A stretch of 64,000 nucleotides of DNA from Gammaproteobacteria bacterium (lineage in GTDB: Bacteria > Pseudomonadota > Gammaproteobacteria > Pseudomonadales > Pseudohongiellaceae), in contig JAQWQD010000027.1 in assembly GCA_029244985.1 (NCBI GenBank), positions 1 through 64,000 on the forward strand, given 5' to 3'. The notes beneath the pieces are model-generated. The model searched no databases, had not been told where the DNA came from, and saw only the letters and a program-made list of their open reading frames with translations. Below, piece by piece: positions 60,001 through 64,000 of the stretch; the first letter of the stretch is position 1; every line of letters begins with the position of its first letter. The translations under genes were made by a program, and so were the position numbers.

Positions 60001-60467
60001 ACTACGAGCTAATCGGTGTGCCAGGACTGGAGCGAGGCTTGTTGGATACTGGAGTATTCAACGCTGCCGGCACCAGCGGTAACGGCAATCATGTTCGTTC
60101 CCTGCCAGACAACAAGGGTAACCTTACCTTTAGTTGGCAACGGGATCGCCATGGTTTAACTCTTATCAACCGTCACATCGGTTCCTATAGGGATCTGAGT
60201 TACGATATTGCCTATGTCAATGCTAACGATCTGGTGAGATCACTGCTCACGAAGAAGATCGATAGCTACCAAACCTGGGATGTCCAATACCGATATACCC
60301 ATGATTGGGACAATGGCGCTTTAGGTAGCACTGTATTCACAGTTGGTGTTCTCGATATGTTTGATGAGGATTTACCTTATCGTGAAGTCGGTGGCCTAAA
60401 CTATGATGCAACGGTGTTTGACCCACGTGGTCGACGTATTTATGCCAGAGCATTATGGCGGTTCTAA
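57072..60467 (+). CDS. TonB-dependent outer-membrane receptor
   Basis: A 1131-residue receptor with signal peptide ending QAAA|QD. A TonB-box-like region EEVVVTGSFIRG leads into the plug (TPLDAPSPVQVVDRESIEAQG, NLRNLGENSTLTLINGRR, IEVLTDGGSALYGADAVAGVVNVI), then a long 22-strand barrel ending YARALWRF with the terminal Phe. It imports large or scarce compounds using ExbBD-TonB energy. It is longer than siderophore receptors, fitting the oligosaccharide/peptide-type receptors of marine gammaproteobacteria. GGGAGAG precedes the ATG. It stands alone with its own terminator; its codon use looks richer in G+C than the flanking genes, as in highly expressed genes. Confidence 0.94.
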   Translation: MRKKFPCRRKAIAAGVILAGLSIQAAAQDDEIEEVVVTGSFIRGTPLDAPSPVQVVDRESIEAQGAAIIWDVIKNLEVNSGSFTNSGSGERSQVEGTAQVNLRNLGENSTLTLINGRRVSPYAAITQGGGEFVDINAIPVVMTDRIEVLTDGGSALYGADAVAGVVNVIMRTDFEGFELYGDIQNIEAAGDSFDETISGIWGWASDDNDTHFVISAERFERDAVNVLDGNHIDENSQFLGAVSSISSGISSPAFGSNINPAYLAQDIVDFNISQGGINEPVYSDPLCESLNSAEGVPFFTGSLRETRGERGGTCFEDVSRFNFLSRDTERTSIALAFDHTFNESAEFYSFANYMENEIFLEGGGLNNTGGSSRTRGPTVMLAPLGTYIGNPAWGGYSIGAPAQLGYYAPAVGNPLPTNITNAPVSLANGGMNISHLINPRDGIPRTGDRSNYNTSESSIVQLGLRGDFTYNDRPWNYDVGLSWSSSSNEQTYQTFNRTRTEMAANGLGGPNCTPNGVPDFDWQGQKGPFGGAIPTAWDYYGDGYTQTFFPGYVLTTRESLSYALTSSNQGQGGCEFYNPYLTQFTNPNVANSPELMAWLNETVLRADKRNQMSVVDAVVGGELFDMAGGPAAIAIGGQYRERQAHSRAPSMNYPGLNAILGYDSAGVPNDYHYVNNNFECSMCIFNFDHTRSTRAAFVEMALPFMEGIETQIAVRYEDYGGNIGSEVSPKFAISWRPTDDILVRGSFSQSFRAPNIGIVEEGLEASSTVFYDPISNQQVRAGLIPPTPENGEAEFSYTLGGPAPYVGNESADTYSVGFIWTPGGNLDGLSVQADAWKFDVQDRVLPEPAIAAVQPEIERFKKVVGNPDNYILNDSISSDSPVLDIKCNPNDLAAQYGADSDERLNCVVNPALYTDTTQGVGISRAFRSENASMITLTLAAINAGQIEAEGIDVKLGYSWETDLGRFRVSSDFTHVHNYELIGVPGLERGLLDTGVFNAAGTSGNGNHVRSLPDNKGNLTFSWQRDRHGLTLINRHIGSYRDLSYDIAYVNANDLVRSLLTKKIDSYQTWDVQYRYTHDWDNGALGSTVFTVGVLDMFDEDLPYREVGGLNYDATVFDPRGRRIYARALWRF

Positions 60468-60492
60468 TTACTGATTTAGTTCAGTAAAACGG

Positions 60493-60525
60493 AAAACGGC
60501 GATGGAGACATCGCCGTTTTTTTTT
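60493..60525 (+). terminator. Strong Rho-independent terminator after the TonB receptor
   Basis: A perfect 12-bp stem (60493-60504 with 60509-60520) and GAGA tetraloop followed by a run of T's to 60525. It lies 26 bases after the receptor stop. Confidence 0.95.
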
Positions 60526-60660
60526 GATTGTTGTTTGTGAAAGTTTACTTTTTGAGTTCTAAACTTTGTCAGCGTCCCTTTCCTGGCGCTAAAGTGCGAT
60601 GCTCCCTGCAAAGAAAGGCTCACATGTGCATCGCGAATTGGCTCATGGCAAAGTAGGTTT

Positions 60661-61308
60661 TTATGAAGTTTGTTTTTGACGCATTTCGAAGTTGAAGGAC
60701 ATGCTGATACGTTCTATATCATCCATATTTTGTCCCACCCCGTGTTCTAGCCATGAAGGAAACATTAAAAGTTTGCCTGATTCCGGCGCGACGGCTGCGT
60801 TGAAGGTATTTTCAGGTCGGGCACCATCGGCCGTTGGAGGCATCATCCATCGCCCTACTCGTGGGTCTTTAAATGTAATTGGCGGGCTTCCTGCTGGTGT
60901 GTCTACATAGAAAACACCACTGATGTGTGAATAGGGATGAAGGTGTTCTGGATGAAAACTGTATTGAGAATTGATATTGCCCCATAAGGAATTGATCGTC
61001 GGGGTAAAATTCTGAGTGTCCCAATGGTGTTGTTGTGCATAGTTGTTAGCACTTTGTTGTAAAAACTGAGACAAGGGTTGAAGCTCGGGTAACTTATAAA
61101 GGTCTTGGCGAGAAAAATAAGAGGTAAACCCAGTTGAATACTCTCTTGATGATTCCTTCCTGCCTGCGAGATCGTCTTCTCTCAATTTTCGATTGAAAGC
61201 CACAAGTTGTTGCTGAATTGAAGAGAAGTTTGGGTACCAGCCTTCGTAGATCAGGGTAGGGAATAGAATTCGCAGTCCGTCTCTTTTTTGATTGTTTCCG
61301 TTAGCCAT
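60661..61308 (-). CDS. TIGR02466-type putative 2-oxoglutarate/Fe(II) oxygenase
   Basis: A 215-residue protein. N-terminal ILFPTLIYEGWYP and later LWGNINSQYSFHPEHLHPYSH are diagnostic of the TIGR02466/PF13759 family of presumed non-haem iron oxygenases. Candidate ligands are the His residues in HLHPYSHISGVFYVDTP with its Asp, and His in FPSWLEHGVGQN; the Arg in IERISMSFNFE would bind 2-oxoglutarate. Function of the family is unknown. It faces the TonB receptor gene convergently across the terminator, a neighbourhood in which this family is frequently seen near receptors. Confidence 0.82.
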   Translation of the reverse strand: MANGNNQKRDGLRILFPTLIYEGWYPNFSSIQQQLVAFNRKLREDDLAGRKESSREYSTGFTSYFSRQDLYKLPELQPLSQFLQQSANNYAQQHHWDTQNFTPTINSLWGNINSQYSFHPEHLHPYSHISGVFYVDTPAGSPPITFKDPRVGRWMMPPTADGARPENTFNAAVAPESGKLLMFPSWLEHGVGQNMDDIERISMSFNFEMRQKQTS

Positions 61309-61464
61309 GCTTCATACCAGAATTACTAAATCTTGGTGAGAAGTATATCGCCAATCATTTTCTTCTGTAATGCTTAATAAAAACAATTTCTGGGTATTAG
61401 TGGTCGCGGAATAGCTAAGATGTTTGACTGTAAATGCTAATTTTTTCGAACAGTGGCGCAAAAC

Positions 61465-62457
61465 TTATGGCAATTCATTCTCAAAAAATATCGCAAGGCG
61501 CAACCCTGCTAAACCTAGACGCTGTCTAGCAATACCTTGCATTCCAACTAGGTACTCAGGGCTAAGTTGTTGAGTGGCTAATTCATTGTTGTTTTCTTCG
61601 GCATCTCGAATAGCAGATTTTATTGAGCCACTGTAGACGACGAGATTCAAAATTTCTCGACTTTCTGCCATCCAGACCGTTGAATCTGAACTTATGCCAG
61701 CAATGGAAGAGTCTGCATAGCCGGCAATCGAATTCAAAACCAAGGGCAAGTTTTCGTTAAAACCACCGTTGCTGGAAGCTCGATCCCAGTCTGCATGCAG
61801 ATTGCTACGAGTTTCAGTTCGAATCCCATTACCGCCTCGATCGCCGTCTGCAAAAAGCAAAGGGGTAAACAGAGACCCGGTGTGCAAAGGCTGATGAATA
61901 TCTCCTATTAAATGGAGCACCCAGCACAAGGCAATTGCTCGTGCTGTGCCAGATTCTTGTTGATCTAGAAGCACTCGAGTATTGAAGTCAATTGCAGTAA
62001 CTACATTGTGCGCTTGTGATTCGGATAAGATTGAAGTTGGCGATTCCCCCTCAATAGCAGGAGAGGGGGATCTATCCAGATACACGTTTCCTTGAGTTTG
62101 TGCTGCTCCCCGCAGCCAAGCGCCATCGGTGAAGTGCCAAGCAGGGCGATTGAAGCGCGACCTCTCCGTCCCTGAAAAGCCTCTGGCTATGTCAGGCCAG
62201 TAAGCAGCTTGACCTAATAACCAAGAGGAGAGTTCTTGTCTGTTTGACTGATCTACGAATTCTGGAATTTGATTGAGGAAATCTTGTTGGTAGCGGGGAT
62301 GCAAGGCCAGAATTTCTATTAATGTGTCTCCCTTCTCTTTGCTAAGAAATTGGAGGGCAACAGCGCTAGTGATTCTATGCCCAATCCTATCCCAGGCGTG
62401 CGTAGGAGCAGCAAAAATTAAAAGAAGTAGCGGAACTAGAATTCGGGTAGTAATCAT
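61465..62457 (-). CDS. Exported S1/P1 nuclease
   Basis: A 330-residue protein. With ATG 62457 the signal peptide is ITTRILVPLLLLIFAAPTHA, cut before WDRIGHRI so that the mature N-terminal Trp acts as a zinc ligand, as in S1 and P1 nucleases. Further zinc-site blocks are WHFTDG, HLIGDIHQPLHTG and LHADWD, with the GGNG loop. It degrades single-stranded nucleic acids or removes 3'-phosphates in the periplasm, supplying nucleosides and phosphate. An upstream in-frame ATG at 62511 adds 18 residues that would spoil the signal peptide. Divergent from arfB. Confidence 0.9.
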   Translation of the reverse strand: MITTRILVPLLLLIFAAPTHAWDRIGHRITSAVALQFLSKEKGDTLIEILALHPRYQQDFLNQIPEFVDQSNRQELSSWLLGQAAYWPDIARGFSGTERSRFNRPAWHFTDGAWLRGAAQTQGNVYLDRSPSPAIEGESPTSILSESQAHNVVTAIDFNTRVLLDQQESGTARAIALCWVLHLIGDIHQPLHTGSLFTPLLFADGDRGGNGIRTETRSNLHADWDRASSNGGFNENLPLVLNSIAGYADSSIAGISSDSTVWMAESREILNLVVYSGSIKSAIRDAEENNNELATQQLSPEYLVGMQGIARQRLGLAGLRLAIFFENELP

Positions 62458-62552
62458 GTAAGCACCTACTGAGACGCATTTTGTAGCGTAGCATGTAATA
62501 ATTAAGGACATAATGGCAGTACGGTAAATTAGTTTTCATCATTGGTCTGGAC

Positions 62553-62960
62553 ATGTCTAAGAATACTCTTTCCAGCACAGAATTCGAATTCCAGACCATA
62601 AGAGCTAGTGGTCCAGGTGGACAACATGTAAACAAAGTTGAGACAGCAGTTTTGCTTCGATTCGATATTGACAAGTCTAGTCTTTCGGCGCTTGCTAAAA
62701 AAAGACTATTAGGATTGAGAGATAATAGAATTACTAAAGATGGAATAGTTTTAATTAAAGCGCAAAGGTTTAGAAGTCAGGAGAAGAACAAACAAGATGC
62801 AATTCAAAGACTCAATCTTCTGATTCGCAATGTAACGAAATTGACAAAGAAAAGAATTCCTACAAAGCCCAGTAAAGCTTCTCGTAATCAGCGGATGAAT
62901 GAAAAGAAGAAAGCAGGAACTCAGAAGAGCCTAAGGTCTAAACCATCAATTAATGACTAA
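62553..62960 (+). CDS. arfB: Peptide-chain release factor-like ribosome rescue hydrolase
   Basis: A 135-residue protein with the release-factor catalytic motif GGQ in IRASGPGGQHVNKVETAV and a basic C-terminal tail (KPSKASRNQRMNEKKKAGTQKS) that enters the empty mRNA channel, as in E. coli ArfB/YaeJ. It lacks the codon-recognition domains of full release factors. It frees peptidyl-tRNA from stalled ribosomes, including non-stop complexes. It is followed after 18 bases by a VOC gene in the same direction. Confidence 0.92.
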   Translation: MSKNTLSSTEFEFQTIRASGPGGQHVNKVETAVLLRFDIDKSSLSALAKKRLLGLRDNRITKDGIVLIKAQRFRSQEKNKQDAIQRLNLLIRNVTKLTKKRIPTKPSKASRNQRMNEKKKAGTQKSLRSKPSIND

Positions 62961-62978
62961 GTTTTTTATGGATCCCTC

Positions 62979-63362
62979 ATGACAATCCAAGCAATTTCCC
63001 ATCTCACTGTTTATGTTGAGGATCAGGATCAGGCATTAAAATGGTATGTGGATAGGTTGGGAATGGAAGTTGTAATGGATAATAACGATGTTGTTCCCAA
63101 TTTAAGATGGTTAACAGTCGCGCCAATTGAAAACCCAGCCATCCAAATTGTTCTAGTGTTGGCTCTTAGCGCCGATGATAAGTCTCGGGTCGGTAATAAC
63201 TTGATGACTGTTTTACGGACGGATGATTGTGTTGCAGAAATGAAAGCTATGGAAGGTAAGGGCGTTGAAATTGTCGATCCTCCTACTAAAGTATTATGGG
63301 GAATTTCCGGAATCATTCGAGATCTTTATGGAAACCCCTACAATATAGTAGGACCAAAATAA
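62979..63362 (+). CDS. VOC family protein (glyoxalase-like)
   Basis: A 127-residue single-domain VOC protein: ISHLTVYVEDQDQALKWYVDRLGMEVV at the start and GISGIIRDLYGNPYNIVGP at the end, with the usual His near residue 8. The metal-ligand Glu of true glyoxalase I near the end is replaced (NIVG rather than VEL/IEF), so an enzymatic role is uncertain. It sits between arfB and a small secreted protein, all in one direction with short gaps. Confidence 0.87.
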   Translation: MTIQAISHLTVYVEDQDQALKWYVDRLGMEVVMDNNDVVPNLRWLTVAPIENPAIQIVLVLALSADDKSRVGNNLMTVLRTDDCVAEMKAMEGKGVEIVDPPTKVLWGISGIIRDLYGNPYNIVGPK

Positions 63363-63387
63363 GCTTTAAGAGAGTAGTAATTATACT

Positions 63388-63921
63388 ATGAGAGCTATTC
63401 GATTTAATTTTGCATTTATATTTTTGTTTTTTATAGCAAATGCTTCTAGTGCTCAATCAACCATTGCCGGAGCGGACGCAAGCTTTAGTTATATTGCCTC
63501 AACCTTGCAGTCATTTCGAAACACTGGCCGCTTAGTTAATAATCCTGGAATTGATGGCGCTGATCTGGAAGCGTTCATTGAACTGTTGGATTATTATTAC
63601 GATCAATTTAGTAGCGAATTTAATCATGACTCTCCAATGTGTCAGTTTTATATGAACCCAGAAAATGGGCGGATGACCATTGAAGACAAAGCAGAGCTAA
63701 GTTTCAGTTTTTTGCGTGATTTCGATGATCGCGTAGAATTATATTTATCTGTAGATGAGGAATTTCAGAATCAAGTCGTGGATGAATTTGGCAGCTTTCT
63801 GTTGAACAATATTAATGAAGATAAATTAGTGTCTAGCAACAGCCAAAGGCTGCCTTCATCGGATTTTGATGAGGCAGCCATAATTAGTTTTATCGATTCG
63901 GTGTGTATCCAAGAAATCTAG
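63388..63921 (+). CDS. Small secreted protein, unknown
   Basis: A 177-residue protein with a Sec signal peptide (FAFIFLFFIANASSA|QS). The mature part is acidic and helical: many Asp/Glu and Phe, with LEAFIELLDYYYDQFSSEF and AELSFSFLRDFDDRVELYLS. Two Cys (SPMCQFY and SVCIQEI) could form a disulphide. No family is recognised. It follows the VOC gene after 26 bases. Its stop codon abuts the stop of a convergent thiolase gene. Confidence 0.72.
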   Translation: MRAIRFNFAFIFLFFIANASSAQSTIAGADASFSYIASTLQSFRNTGRLVNNPGIDGADLEAFIELLDYYYDQFSSEFNHDSPMCQFYMNPENGRMTIEDKAELSFSFLRDFDDRVELYLSVDEEFQNQVVDEFGSFLLNNINEDKLVSSNSQRLPSSDFDEAAIISFIDSVCIQEI

Positions 63922-64000
63922 TTAGTAGACTTCGAATAGACCAGCGGCACCCATGCCCCCACCTACACACATTGTACAGACTACGTATTTAGCACCACGC
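63922..64000 (-). CDS. C-terminal fragment of a thiolase (FadA-like), truncated by window edge
   Basis: On the minus strand the frame from the window edge reads AKYVVCTMCVGGGMGAAGLF and EVY, then TAA (63922-63924). This is the C-terminal block of thiolases with the second catalytic Cys in CxGGGxG. The rest of the gene lies beyond 64000. It differs from the thiolase at 41136 (CIGIGQG), so it is a second thiolase, and the fourth site of fatty-acid type chemistry in the window. Confidence 0.8.
   Translation of the reverse strand, partial: RGAKYVVCTMCVGGGMGAAGLFEVY

Noticed and set aside
1-64000. tRNA, rRNA, CRISPR arrays, insertion sequences, prophage or integrase genes
   Set aside because: I scanned for tRNA-like cloverleafs, regularly spaced repeats, transposase motifs and flanking direct repeats and found none convincing.

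Overview
The window comes from a free-living, probably marine, heterotrophic gammaproteobacterium. This rests on family content: a TonB-dependent receptor, an orphan ExbD, Pal, TfoX, YceI, FadB-type beta-oxidation, several acyl-CoA dehydrogenases, secreted proteins with a PDLxGxW motif, DUF6152, and a NADH-dehydrogenase-like/SelD fusion. An oligotrophic marine lineage (OM182/Pseudohongiellaceae or SAR92/OM60-like) would fit, but this is inference; no rRNA or tRNA is present to settle it. Genes are dense on both strands, base composition is moderate, and there is no sign of phage, insertion sequence or CRISPR.

Layout. 1-2.3 kb: the end of an unknown gene, a decayed minus-strand beta-propeller (PD40) pseudogene, then DUF6152 and a secreted PDLAGIW protein, closed by a strong terminator. 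2.5-3.4 kb: two tandem small membrane proteins facing the other way. 3.6-7 kb: an exported cyclase, a DUF445 membrane protein, a TetR regulator and an orphan ExbD. 7-10.2 kb: a class II aldolase/short-chain dehydrogenase fusion coupled to a methylthioribose-1-phosphate isomerase, which looks like a compact salvage ('DHAP shunt') module. 10.2-17 kb: HIT protein, glutaminyl cyclase, YjbQ, a lipoprotein aminopeptidase, a TPR protein, the NDH-SelD fusion and an isopenicillin-N-synthase-like oxygenase. 17-32 kb: YceI, MFS and SSF transporters, a patatin, a small lipoprotein beside a gene remnant, thioesterase, HAD phosphatase, a ThDP enzyme, TfoX, a Tat-exported epimerase, a DUF4105/Lnb-like membrane protein, an esterase and Pal.

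32-37.2 kb is an operon with two adjacent acyl-CoA dehydrogenases, a histidine phosphatase, an aminoglycoside-phosphotransferase-like kinase and an RhlG-like SDR. It resembles ACAD10/11- and Lva-type 4-hydroxyacyl-CoA catabolism. 37.3-39.7 kb holds a split membrane/spermidine-synthase-like pair and an exported esterase. 39.8-48 kb holds a classical acyl-CoA dehydrogenase facing a second degradation operon: thiolase, FadB-like enzyme, zinc alcohol dehydrogenase and another paired set of acyl-CoA dehydrogenases. The two pairs look like heteromeric enzymes of the kind used on steroid or branched side chains.

48.3-64 kb holds a YugP protease, a LOG family protein, DUF2237, a eukaryote-like sulfotransferase, an SGNH hydrolase, a DPP-IV-like peptidase, an exported double-VOC protein, a luciferase-like oxidoreductase whose expected ATG reads ATC, a large TonB-dependent receptor with terminator, a TIGR02466-type oxygenase, an S1/P1 nuclease, ArfB, a VOC protein, a small secreted protein and the C-terminus of a thiolase. 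Overall the region reads as uptake and breakdown of lipids, peptides, nucleotides and possibly terpenoid or steroid carbon. The best candidates for undescribed biology are the aldolase-SDR/MtnA module and the paired-ACAD/kinase/phosphatase operon.
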